In this document: one piece after another, positions 17,430 to 25,989 of the stretch
How the letters are laid out: each line of letters starts with the position of its first letter
Position numbering within the stretch: the stretch's first letter is position 1
From: Acanthamoeba sp. SK_2022b
Taxonomy: Eukaryota; Discosea; Longamoebia; Acanthamoebidae
Direction of reading: 5' to 3'
DNA: 25,989 nucleotides
Assembly (NCBI GenBank): GCA_027943245.1
Contig: JANDJZ010000694.1
Span: 1-25,989 of the forward strand
Program-made: the position numbers and the translations under genes
Notes under the pieces: model-generated
Seen by the model: the letters and a program-made list of their open reading frames with translations, nothing else
What the model was told of the DNA's origin: nothing
The model's database searches: none

Positions 17430-18650
17430 GCGCGTGCGTGTGCAATGAGCTTAGTGGGAGCAGTCAGCCGTCTTGCAAGGCCACGCCGATTCGGTGACCC
17501 ACGTCGCGGTCCTCACCACGCCGAACGGAGAGGTGCGTCGTGTGCCTCGCCCTCGCGTCTTTCGGCTGCTCTGGCCCTGACCGGCGCCTATGGCCACTTG
17601 GCGCGGGCGCAGGTGTGGCTGGCGTCGACCTCGGCCGACCGCACGATGAAGATCTGGCGGCGAAACGACCGGGGCGAGTGGGCGTGCCTGCAGACGTTCG
17701 ACTACGCGCCCAAGATGATGGAGTGCGTCGCGCTCACCCACATCCCCGGCACCAGCGTGGTCATGATGGCCGCCGCCGGCGTTGACCTCATGATCCACCT
17801 CTACGTCTGCAAGCTCGACGGCCAAAAGGTTCGCCTCCGCACACGCACGCACACGCGCAAGCACATGCACGCGCACGCACACGCAAGGGAGTGACGACAA
17901 TGAAATTGACCGTTGGCGCAGTTTCATCGACTGCTCGAGCTGCACGGCCACGAGGACTGGATCCGTTCGCTGGCCTTCACGCGCGCCGACAACGGCGACG
18001 TGTTCCTGGCCTCGTCGGCGCAGGACAACTACATCCGCCTGTGGAAGATCGCGCGCGTGGTCGGGGAGTCGACGGCCGTCCCCGTGGCGCCCATCCTCGC
18101 TGGCGGCCAGGGCGGCGGCGATGACGACAACGACGACGGCGAAGGCGAGGAGGGCGCGGGCCTCAGCAGGGAGGACATCGAGCAGCGCCGCGGCAAGCAG
18201 TTCAAGCTGGGCAGCGACGGCCTGTTCATCGCCGTGCTCGAGTCCATTCTCTACGGCCACGACGACTGGGTCTACTCTGTCCGCTGGCACCCCTCCGTCG
18301 AGCGACACGGTGCGCCCCTCTCGCGCGCTTCTTCCCGCCTCCCCGTCTGTTGCTGACGTCATCAACGCGTCGCTGTGCCCCCCCCCGTCAGGCGTCGAGC
18401 ACCAGCCGATGGCGCTGCTCTCGGCGTCGATGGACCGCTCGATGGCCATCTGGCGGCCCGACCCCGAGAGCGGCGTGTGGCTCAACGACGTCCGGGTGGG
18501 CGAGCTGGGCGGCAACGCCCTCGGCTTCTTTGGCGGGCTGTTCGGGCCCGAGGGCCTCCACATCCTGGCCCACGGCTACAACGGCGCCTTCCACCTGTGG
18601 AAGCGCCAGGCCACCAAGGTTTTGCAAGGTCTGTGCGCGCGCGCGTGCGT

Positions 18651-18715
<65 letters not shown>

Positions 18716-19295
18716 TGCGTGCGTGTGTTGATGCGAGTGTGCGCATGCGGGCAGGCGAGGGAGTGGAGGACCTGGAGCTGGAAGCGTGGGAGCCCTGCGT
18801 CACGGTGTCGGGCCACTTCGGGTCGGTGGAGGACGTCTCATGGGACCCCTCGCAGCGATACGTCGTCTCCGTGAGCAAGGACCAGACCACTCGCCTCTTT
18901 GCCCCCTGGAAACGAACCCCTGGTAGCCCCCCCCCCGCACACGCCCACGCTCACGCCCACGCAGCGCGCGTCTGACCAATTGGACGTGTCGCGCGAATAA
19001 GAAGAGGACGGCGATGAGGGCACGATGACGTGGCATGAGGTGGCGCGACCGCAGATCCACGGCTACGACATGAGCTGCCTGGCCTTTGTGAACGGGGCCA
19101 GCCACCGCTTCGTCTCGGGGGCCGACGAGAAGGTCATCCGCGTGTTCGACGCCCCGCGCACCTTCGTCGCCACGCTGGCCGCCATCACCGGCGTCGCCGC
19201 CGCCGAGCACGAGGCCGAGTCTCGACCGCTGGGCGCCAACGTCCCGCCGCTCGGCCTCTCCAACAAGCCCCTGTTCGGTAAGCACACACACACAG

Positions 19296-19359
<64 letters not shown>

Positions 19360-19624
19360 CCACACAAACAACACACACACAGAGAGAGAGGGCGGGGCTG
19401 ACCCGGGCTCGTTGCGTGGTGAAGAGGGCGATGACCGACCGGCGGCCGAGACGCCGGATGCGATGAAGTTCCGGGAGGAGGCGGTGCCCGAACCCGTCGT
19501 GCTGGGTGTGCCGCCCTTTGAGGAGCACCTCATGCAGTCCACGCTCTGGCCCGAGATCTACAAACTATATCCATTCTTGACACAACACGCACGCACACGC
19601 ACACGCACACGCACACGCACACGC

Positions 19625-19699
<75 letters not shown>

Positions 19700-20900
19700 G
19701 AGACACTGTGGTGGCGTGTCCTTGACTCGTGATGCACGTATGGCCACGGAGACAACCTGGTCTGTCTCGCCTCCAGCCGCTCGGGCAGGCAGATCGCCTC
19801 CGCGTGCAAGGTGCCTCACTCTATCTCCTGCGCAGGCGCGCGCGAGCTGACCATGACACCGGTCTCTTCGTTGCATCTCTCTCTCTCTCTCTGTGTGTGT
19901 GTGTATGCAGGGGTCGAAGCCCGAGCAGTGCGGGATCATCGTGTGGGAGACAGACCCGTGGAAGAAGAGCCACCAGGTCTACGCGCACACGCTGACCGTG
20001 ACCCAGCTCGAGTACTCGCACGACGACGCCTACCTCTGCTCGGTCTCGCGGGACCGCTGCCTCTCCATCTTCTCCACCGGCGCCGGTTCGGGCTCCGAGT
20101 ACAAGCTGGTGGCTAAGCTCAAGGCGCACGACCGTATCGTCTGGTCGTGCAGCTGGTCGCACGACGATGCCTACCTCGCCACCGGCTCCCGAGACAAGAA
20201 GGTTACTTCGCCTTTATTTCATTTCATTTCATTCATTTTATTTTATTATTTATTATTTATTATTTATTTTCATTTTATTCTCTATTTATTAATTGTAACA
20301 GTAATCGTTCATTATTTTTTTTTTTAACCGGTTCATGCTGGGGTCGACAGGTGAAAGTGTGGCGAAAGGGGACGACCGAGAAGGACGGCCAGCAGGTGGC
20401 GTCGTGGTCCCTCGACTCTGCTCTGCCATTCAAGACCGGAGTCAACGCCGTGGCCTTCTTCCCCGTCGCGGGCGAGGGGTACGGCCCTGCCCCCGCGACC
20501 CGTCTTTCCCGGCCAGGGCTGTTCCTAACCCGCTGCGGTGTTGTCCTTCGCAGGTCGTGGCGCTATCTGCTCGCCGTTGGCCTCGAGAGCGGCCTCATCT
20601 CGCTGTGGGCGGCCACCCGCCAGGCCGAGCCGGCCAAGGGCCTGCGCTGGACGCCGTTCATGTCCGTCCCTGCAACGTGCGTCTCTCTCTCTCTCCCCCT
20701 CTCGCTCGTTGCCTCTCCCTCTCCCGACACTCACACGAGCGACCACGCTCAGGCTGTGTCCCGTGGACACGGTCAAGCGGCTCAGCTGGCGAAAGCCGAC
20801 CAGCACCGAAGCGACCGGGAAGACGACGTTCGACCTGGCCGTCGGCGCGAGCGACCACTCCGTGCGGATCTTGTCCTTCTCCTTCTCCCTCTCCGCTTGA
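16722..20900 (+). CDS. ELP2: Elongator complex subunit 2 (twin WD40 propellers)
   Basis: Scaffold subunit of Elongator, which adds 5-carboxymethyl groups to wobble uridine of tRNAs. Fifteen exons join in frame to 874 residues (human ELP2 826): 16722-16907, 17026-17101, 17181-17284, 17464-17532, 17613-17828, 17922-18309, 18392-18628, 18755-18922, 19002-19277, 19425-19566, 19738-19810, 19911-20201, 20351-20478, 20554-20676, 20753-20900. Diagnostic stretches are [152 protein letters not shown] and [14 protein letters not shown]. Blade order follows ELP2 throughout. An acidic Gly/Asp-rich loop (about residues 280-305) is inserted in the first propeller. Intron 3 has a GC donor; intron 10 is U12-type AT-AC. 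Introns 3, 7, 9 and 10 carry GT/CA tracts. Confidence 0.93.
17285..17463 (+). other. GC-AG intron 3 of ELP2
   Basis: Donor ACCAG|GCACGTTG. Using the nearby GT (GCAC|GTTG) shifts the frame and destroys the next blade ([17 protein letters not shown]), whereas GC keeps it. The acceptor is either AG at 17459-17460 or 17462-17463, a difference of one in-frame codon. Confidence 0.75.
17354..17426. repeat. (GT)n microsatellite, ELP2 intron 3
   Basis: About 36 GT units, about 35 nt before the 3' splice site. Confidence 0.95.
18653..18711. repeat. (GT)n microsatellite, ELP2 intron 7
   Basis: About 29 GT units inside intron 18629-18754. In RNA it is complementary to the CA tracts of introns 9 and 10. 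Confidence 0.95.
19282..19359. repeat. (CA)n microsatellite, ELP2 intron 9
   Basis: Interrupted CA tract that begins four bases after the GTAA donor of intron 9 (19278-19424) and is followed by a GA run. Confidence 0.95.
19567..19737 (+). other. U12-type AT-AC intron (ELP2 intron 10)
   Basis: Minor-spliceosome intron of 171 nt. It begins ATATCCATTC, has the branch-point element TCCTTGAC at 19719-19726 (consensus TCCTTRAC) and ends GATGCAC, 12 nt after the branch adenosine at 19725. There is no GT in the first 140 bases after the last conserved codon, so no U2 donor can replace it. Splicing exactly at AT and AC restores codon CTG and reads [16 protein letters not shown], the expected ELP2 sequence. 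Confidence 0.9.
19580..19697. repeat. (ACGC)/(CA)n tract inside the U12-type intron
   Basis: A run of CACACG units grading into about 35 pure CA units. It occupies most of the AT-AC intron between its 5' splice site and its branch point. Confidence 0.95.
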
Positions 20901-21056
20901 AACCGCAGCGGGCACACGCTCCTGTGTTTGTTGCCAAACGACAACACTACCAACGCCGCTACTACCATCTTTTTTAAAATCCATAATTACGTGTTTTATT
21001 TATTTTATTTATTTTATTTTATCTGTTTATATGTTTGGCTCCCTCACATTGTGAGA
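20901..21056. other. convergent intergenic region
   Basis: 156 bp between the stop codons of ELP2 and the LigB-type dioxygenase. It includes an AT-rich TTTTATTTATTTTATT stretch (20990-21030), plausibly the 3' ends of both transcripts. Confidence 0.5.
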
Positions 21057-22336
21057 TCACAATTCGTCTGCGGTGGCGGAGGCGGGAGCGTCGTCTTGCG
21101 CGGGGACAAAGGGAAAGGCGTAGGCGGCCAGGTAGAAGCTTCCGGTCCAGTGGTCGTGCAGTCTGACCGCCTGGCCGATGCTGTGTGTGTGCGTCCATGT
21201 GAGCACCTGTGTGAGCGTCGCGTGGTGGGGTAGGATTGATTGGGAAAGGGGGACCCGAACCCAGAGACGGCGACGACGGGTAGCAGGGGGACAAAGTGAT
21301 CGACGCGCGGGTGGGCGTCGTGGATGCACGGGTGCTGCCTGTACGCGGCGAAGTGGTCCTCTCGCTCCTTGCCTGTCTTGACCACGCCATCGTCGACCCA
21401 CTTGGCAAAGTCGACGGCCCATTGCTGCGCGCACCACATGCAAGGGGGGGGGGGACAGGTCAGGATCGGAGCAGCGGTGCGGGTGGAGTGTCGCGATGTC
21501 GCTTACCTCCTGTTTCATGAACGTCCTGGGCAAATCGCGTAGGTTGTGCGTGACGAGACCGCTGCCAATCACCAGCACGTCGTCCCTGGCCAGTGAGGAC
21601 AGCGCCTTGCCCATCCTGCGTTGTCGTTGTGTGGCGCCAACTATGTGAGTCGAGCTCGCTCGGCGCGTCGCTGGGCCGATGTGCTGTGTCGGTTGCGTCG
21701 TACCGGTAGTGGATGTGTGGGTCGAAGGAGTCGACGATGGAGAGCTGCACGACGGGGATGTCGGCCTCGGGGTACATGAAGTGCAGCGGCACCCAGGCAC
21801 CGTGGTCGAGGCCGTGCTTGGGGTCCTCCCGGCACTCGACGCCTTCGGCGCGGAGGACTCCCGCCACGCGCTCGGCGATCTCGGGCGAGCCGGGAGGTGT
21901 CCACTTCAACTGATACATCTCGTCGGGGAACCCTGCCGCCACAGATGTGTCAGCTCATCACTGGGAGGGAAGAAGCGCCAGGCCCAGAAGGGCGCACCAT
22001 AGAAATCGTAGATCTGAGGAGGTGCCTGCGCTGTGTTCACCGTCGCTTTCCTGGCATGTCAACCATCGTTAATACTTTCTTTATCTATTGTAATATATAA
22101 AAATATATCTCGCAATAATATTATGTAACTAGAGGAGCAAAACGGTACCTTTCCTCCCAGTGGCCAGAGATACAGACGATGGCCTTAGGTCGCCCGAGCA
22201 GCTTGCCCAGCCGCCCGAAGAACACAGCAGTTGGGTGCTGTCGCTCGATGACCAGTGTGGGCGCCCCGTGAGACACGAAGACCACCCGCACCTTGCTCAA
22301 GTCGGTAGAAGACGTTAACGCACTGGCCTGTCTCAT
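21057..22336 (-). CDS. LigB/DODA-type extradiol ring-cleavage dioxygenase
   Basis: Non-heme metal dioxygenase of the class III (LigB) superfamily, closest in layout to 4,5-DOPA extradiol dioxygenase and bacterial YgiD. It would open catecholic rings; the substrate is unknown. Six exons join in frame to 290 residues: 22336-22149, 22050-21998, 21932-21704, 21615-21507, 21424-21255, 21180-21057. Motifs in order: SHGAP (His23), ISGHWEE (His59), QIYDFYGFPDEMY, GLDHGAWVPLHFMYPEADIPVVQLSI (His124 in DHG), VIGSGLVTHNLRD, HPRVDHFVPLLPV, and a WTGSFYLAAYAF terminal strand. The active-site histidines of the family are present. The protein ends ...ATADEL. The ATG at 22336 starts close to the domain. The same frame stays open upstream to ATGs at 22582 and 22591 and would add a hydrophobic FLFLFLFISILA segment, so an anchored longer form is possible. 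Confidence 0.85.
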
Positions 22337-22606
22337 TGCAAGGATGGAGATGAAGAGGAAGAGGAAGAGGAAGAGAAGGCGATAGTTGTGTGCTTGCAGG
22401 GGAATGGTGGTCGGAGGGTAGAAGAGTTTGTGTTCGCGGCGAAGTTGTGCCTTGTGGGGCAGCTCATTTTTTTTTAAAGAGGAATTCGGCGGTTGCGGAC
22501 CTTGAGGAAGCTTCCGACCGCGGTAGATTGGTCCGAAAACTAACCAACCATAATTCAAAGCACTCTGTAGGTTGCTGTCCATTACACGCATAATTTTAGG
22601 CTTTTT

Positions 22607-22619
22607 GATATAATATAAG
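22607..22619 (-). promoter_or_regulatory. TATA-like element of the dioxygenase gene
   Basis: AT-only stretch in a GC-rich genome. If functional, transcription would start near 22590-22580, so the leader would contain the in-frame ATGs or the leader would be long (about 250 nt) before the ATG at 22336. Confidence 0.3.
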
Positions 22620-22842
22620 CACCTGTGGAAGCAAGTTTTTTGTGGGGTGGAGGAAGTGATGAAGGAGTGGAAAGGAAGGTGAGGTCATAATGGTATGGCT
22701 TCCCATTTTTTACTGAAGGTTTGCTACATAAGAGCTACCCCTCTATACATTATCAAGACCTAGTTGATAGCACCTAGCTTTGCAGATATACCTTTGAGAA
22801 AAGGAAGGTGAGGTGGATCACAACCGGCGTTAAGGTTGTATA

Positions 22843-22854
22843 TTTGGCGGGAAA
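22843..22854 (+). promoter_or_regulatory. E2F-like element TTTGGCGGGAAA
   Basis: Identical over 12 bases to the element upstream of the EED-like gene. It lies 109 nt before the U-box gene ATG and directly follows a TATA-like stretch (TGTATATT, 22838-22845). A reverse-oriented near copy (TTTCCCGCCA, 23679-23688) is in intron 1 of the same gene. Confidence 0.5.
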
Positions 22855-22962
22855 GGTGGGGATTGGGCGACAGACAAAGAGATACCGCCAAAAAGATGCC
22901 GCGAAGCCGAAACCAAAGTCGCGCATAGAGCAGGGGTTCCATTTGGCCACAAAATCACGAAA

Positions 22963-25360
22963 ATGTCGGATGAGGAGGAGTCGAACAGTTACACGAGACC
23001 CGCGACGGCGTTTTACGATGAGCCCATCACTGCGCACTACAAGCACTGGCTCCTTCAGAGGAAAAATCGCGCTTCTGCGATGGCCATCGACGAAGATGAG
23101 CGAGCGATCGAAGACAACCTGAGAGATCTGCTCATTCAGCAATGGGAGGAAAGGCAAAAGAAGGAGCTGGAAGAGGACTATACCGAGCACGACGCCCAGG
23201 GTGCAAGCGACGCCAAGGAGCTGCTCAGTCATCAGCAGACGATCGCGACGGTGAGGAAGGACAATGTGTTTACGAGTGAATTGACGGAAGAGGAACAAGA
23301 GATCGTGCGCCAACGCGTCGAGCTCCAACGTAAGCAGTTCGAGCAGTTCATGAAGCGACAGAACGAGAAACGAACTCGCAAGATACGAACCATTCATCCC
23401 TACATCACTGAACGTGAAGCTCTCCAAGCTTTGAAAGAATGCAACGAAGACGAGGTTCGTACATCCCCAGCTCGCCTTTGTGCTTCTACATATGAGATTA
23501 AGAGGAGAACCCAGCACTCGCGCACGATATTCTGATGAGGCTACGATCTGTCAACATTTATCCACTAGAGACCCCATTCTCACCTTCATTCATGTGTAAT
23601 TGATACACGAGGAGTCGTTGAATATGAAATTATCAATCAACCTCTCGATAAGTCTATCAATGCGACAGATCATTAACTTTTCCCGCCATTTACCACTGTT
23701 CCAGAATGAGGTTGTGGAGAGGCTCATGCAAGCAGGATTCCTCCATGAGGTCCGCAAGGCCATTGCCACCGAGGGAAGGCCGCCCAGCGACAGCAGCGAC
23801 GACGACGACAAGGGGAACGATTCGGATAACAACGGCGACATCCCCGCCGACAAGCAATTCATCTCGCGAAAGCGGAAGAATGTGGACAAGAAGCGACTCA
23901 AGCGCCTTCGCCTGGATGAGGCGTTGAAGAATGTCGATGAGGGCAATTTCGAAGGCTGGTCGGAGGCCCGAATCCGAGCGTGGCAGCTCAAGGACAAGAA
24001 TCCCAATGCCTACTACTATCGCTTCAACGATCCCGGCGTCGAGCAGAGGAACGGCACATGGAACAAGGTCAGTATAGTCTCTTCGCTTTCCACAGCCCTC
24101 CTCCCCTTACACGCGCGAGACAAGTCGAGCTCACTCTCGCATTTCTCTCTCTCTCTCTCTGCGGCCTTTAGGAGGAGAGGGCTCTGTTCTTCAAGCGGGT
24201 TGAGGAGATCGGCGTCAACGGCCAGTGGGGCATCTTCTCCATGGTCATCCCCGGCCGCGTCGGCTACCAGTGCAGCAACTTCTACAGGTGAACGTCCTAA
24301 GTCTCTCTCTCTCTCTCTCTCTCACTCTCACACATACATACACCACGCACGCACATCACACACACACATCACGCACGCACGCACGCACGTCACACACACA
24401 CACACACACCTCTGGCGCTGCAGTCGATCACCACGCTCACACCTCCGTTCTCTCGTGTGTGTGCGTCGTGTGTGTCTCCGCAGACACCTCGTTGAGACGG
24501 GTCAGGTGGAGGACCCCAACTACGTTATCGACGAGAAGGGCAAGGCCCACTACCTGTTCAGCAAAGGCATCTGTAAACACACCAAGTCACACAAGAGAAA
24601 GGACCCTGGTACGCGGAGGCCTACACGTTCGCGACCCGCTCGCGCGCGCATGTGGTTGTGTGTGTGTGTGTTGTGTGTTGTGTGTTGTGTGCTCACCCCT
24701 GCGACTCCCCGCGTGTGTTTGGTTGCAATATCAGATGATGCGCCGCAGGTCAAGGTCAAGCAGGCCAACAAGAAGAGAAAGGGGAGAACGCAGAAGAAGA
24801 AGAAGGGGCAGGAGGAAGACGAGGACGCCCACGAGGAGGAGGACGACGAATACGTCCCGCCATCCAGCCTCAAGAAACAAAAGGGCAACGGTACCGCGCC
24901 CCTCCGGCTCGACCTCACACCGCCTCCCCAACGGTGCTCACACGCGTCGCGTGTGTCCCTGTCACAGACGAAGAAGACGAGGAGGCCAGGAAGAACGAGA
25001 ACCCTCTGCCCGGGTTCCTCGATCCCATCACCTTGGAGGAGGTGGAACGACCGGCCATCTCGCCCTCCGGGCACGTCATGGACTACAAGAGCTGGAGCAG
25101 GTGCGTCGACGACCCGTCTCTCTGCTGTGCTGTTGTTGTTGGATGGTGATGATGATGTTCACAACAACGAGCGATGCAATGGCCTGACACACTTGCGTCT
25201 GTGTGTTGTGTGCGTGTGTGCCTGCAGGTGTCTGTCGGCCCACAATGGCGTGTGTCCGTTGACGAAGCAGCCGCTGAAGAAGAGGGATCTGGTGATACTC
25301 ACGTGGAAGAACATCCACGAATACAACGATCGCATCGTCAACTGGCCCGACAAGAAGTAG
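22963..25360 (+). CDS. SANT/Myb-like and U-box domain protein
   Basis: Probable nuclear ubiquitin ligase. Seven exons join in frame to 505 residues: 22963-23454, 23705-24067, 24172-24287, 24484-24608, 24735-24890, 24968-25100, 25228-25360. The N-terminal half is charged and helical (SDEEESNSYTRPATAFYDEP, long E/R/K helices ~50-140). A short helical module (HPYITEREALQALKEC.. VVERLMQAGFL) and an acidic DDDD loop with a K/R-rich stretch (RKRKNVDKKRLKRLRL, likely nuclear signal) follow. Residues ~270-330 form a SANT/Myb-like fold (GTWNKEERALFF..V, GQWGIFSMVIPGRVGYQCSNFYR). Then come a lysine-rich linker and acidic stretch, and residues ~433-500 form a U-box (GFLDPITLEEVERPAISPSGH, NGVCPLTKQPL, DLVILTWKNI). 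The U-box lacks zinc-binding cysteines, as expected for the fold. Exact orthology was not recognised. Confidence 0.85.
24301..24412. repeat. (CT)n and interrupted (CA)n tract, U-box gene intron 3
   Basis: A run of CT units followed by irregular CA/CACG units inside intron 24288-24483. No precise unit count is claimed for the interrupted part. Confidence 0.85.
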
Positions 25361-25863
25361 TGGTGGTTGTGGCCCGTCCACTTTTGCCCCCTCTCTACCA
25401 TCGCCCTCCTTCCCAGCCAGCTCTCGCCCTCCTTTCCTCTTCACACACACAGTTCCCGCACTGTCAGCAGCACACAACCTAACTTGTGCTTTTACGTGTA
25501 ACCTCCCTCCTCTCCTACCTACGCCACTCTCACCCACTCACATCAATAGAACTTGTACCTATTCTTCTCCCAGCCCTAATTTGTCACGATCTGAGATCAC
25601 AGTTTCTGATCACAACCTGGCCTGGTTCCTCATGGCTCCTCCCCACTCCTCCCATGGTGGGAGTGGAGAGCCTTTGTGGTGCAGTTGTTTTCTGTGTTAG
25701 GACAGATGTTTAGCCAATGGCGAATCAAATGAAGAAGCGATGCTTTTCTCCCTGAATTTCCTTCGCTGCTTCGGTTGAGGCGGGGCCCCTTCCTCTGTTC
25801 TCACATCGGTGCCTTCTTCCGTCTGAACTAAAGTCTTTCACGAACATAACCAACCTTGAAGCC
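25361..25863. other. intergenic region
   Basis: 503 bp between the U-box gene stop and the ATG of the last gene. The first half is pyrimidine-rich (CTCTTCCTCC-type), plausibly the U-box gene's 3' UTR. A GCCAATGG CCAAT-type box is at 25713-25720. A short plus-strand frame at 25486-25713 has no recognisable feature and is not called. Confidence 0.5.
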
Positions 25864-25906
25864 ATGTCTGCTGCCCTACCACCACCTCCGCCTCCGCAAG
25901 TCGCCG
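25864..25906 (+). CDS. first exon of a proline-rich protein (partial)
   Basis: ATG in a good context (GAAGCCATGTC) opens MSAALPPPPPPQVA and reaches a canonical donor (GCCG|GTAAGCC) at 25906/25907 in phase 1. The remainder lies beyond the window. The six-proline run recalls profilin/SH3-binding segments but says nothing firm about function. The following intron contains a (TTA)n tract. Confidence 0.55.
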
Positions 25907-25929
25907 GTAAGCCATTTTTATTTCGTCTC

Positions 25930-25959
25930 TTATTATTATTATTATTATTATTATTATTT
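25930..25959. repeat. (TTA)n trinucleotide repeat
   Basis: About ten TTA units within the first intron of the gene that starts at 25864. Confidence 0.9.
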
Positions 25960-25989
25960 ATGTTAGCTTGGGGTGCTTAAGCCCTGTCG

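Larger units (their letters stand above)
22337..22962. promoter_or_regulatory. divergent upstream region of the dioxygenase and U-box genes
   Basis: Holds the open upstream extension of the dioxygenase frame (22337-22591, minus strand) with a GAAGAG-type purine run at 22350-22380. A TATA-like stretch (TTATATTATATC on the minus strand, about 22607-22619) lies just before the upstream ATGs. Toward the plus-strand gene there are a TATATTT and an E2F-like element. Confidence 0.45.

Noticed and set aside
17451..18563. 370-codon minus-strand frame
   Set aside because: Antisense shadow of ELP2 exons 4-7, with no recognisable domain.
19025..19732. 235-codon frame with poly-His/Thr runs
   Set aside because: It reads through two CA-repeat introns of ELP2; only the parts corresponding to exons 9 and 10 are coding.

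Overview
This is nuclear DNA from a GC-rich, intron-dense, gene-dense protist. The best match is an Acanthamoeba-like amoebozoan. That rests on GC-rich exons, short introns (mostly about 60-190 nt), CA/GT dinucleotide tracts confined to introns, short intergenic gaps, and a U12-type AT-AC intron beside ordinary U2 introns. I see no bacterial operon structure, tRNA, rRNA, transposon or CRISPR array. All gene models below were spliced by eye and each closes its reading frame exactly across all exons.

Layout: (1) <1-2021 (+), 3' part of a gene related to the zinc-ribbon-associated 'YVPxW' membrane-protein family. (2) 2418-3023 (-), an intronless secreted orphan. (3) 3633-8330 (-), a 23-exon dipeptidyl-peptidase IV-like type II membrane serine peptidase. 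(4) 8491-10410 (+), an EED/LRWD1-like WD40 protein, divergent from (3). (5) 10617-11175 (-), a small TM/coiled-coil protein. (6) 11479-14292 (+), SCPx (thiolase fused to SCP2). (7) 14467-15504 (-), an intronless GT-A type glycosyltransferase-like membrane protein. (8) 15594-16378 (+), a tail-anchored NTF2/SnoaL-like protein. (9) 16722-20900 (+), Elongator subunit 2 (15 exons). (10) 21057-22336 (-), a LigB/DODA extradiol dioxygenase. (11) 22963-25360 (+), a SANT-like/U-box protein. (12) 25864> (+), the first exon of a proline-rich protein.

The genes do not form a pathway. They are housekeeping or cell-surface genes arranged in divergent and convergent pairs: tRNA modification (ELP2), peroxisomal lipid metabolism (SCPx), surface peptidase (DPP-like), candidate chromatin WD40 protein, ring-cleavage dioxygenase and ubiquitin/SANT protein.

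The most notable content is in splicing. There is a textbook U12-type AT-AC intron in the ELP2 gene. Four GC-AG introns all read AG|GCAC. Across 76 hand-placed introns the fourth donor base is C in about three quarters (GTRCG-like) instead of the usual GTAAG. Complementary GU/CA repeats flank a frame-neutral exon of the DPP gene. In addition, near-identical E2F-like elements (TTTGGCGGGAAA) sit just upstream of the EED-like and U-box genes. Database identity, expression and splice junctions could not be tested here.
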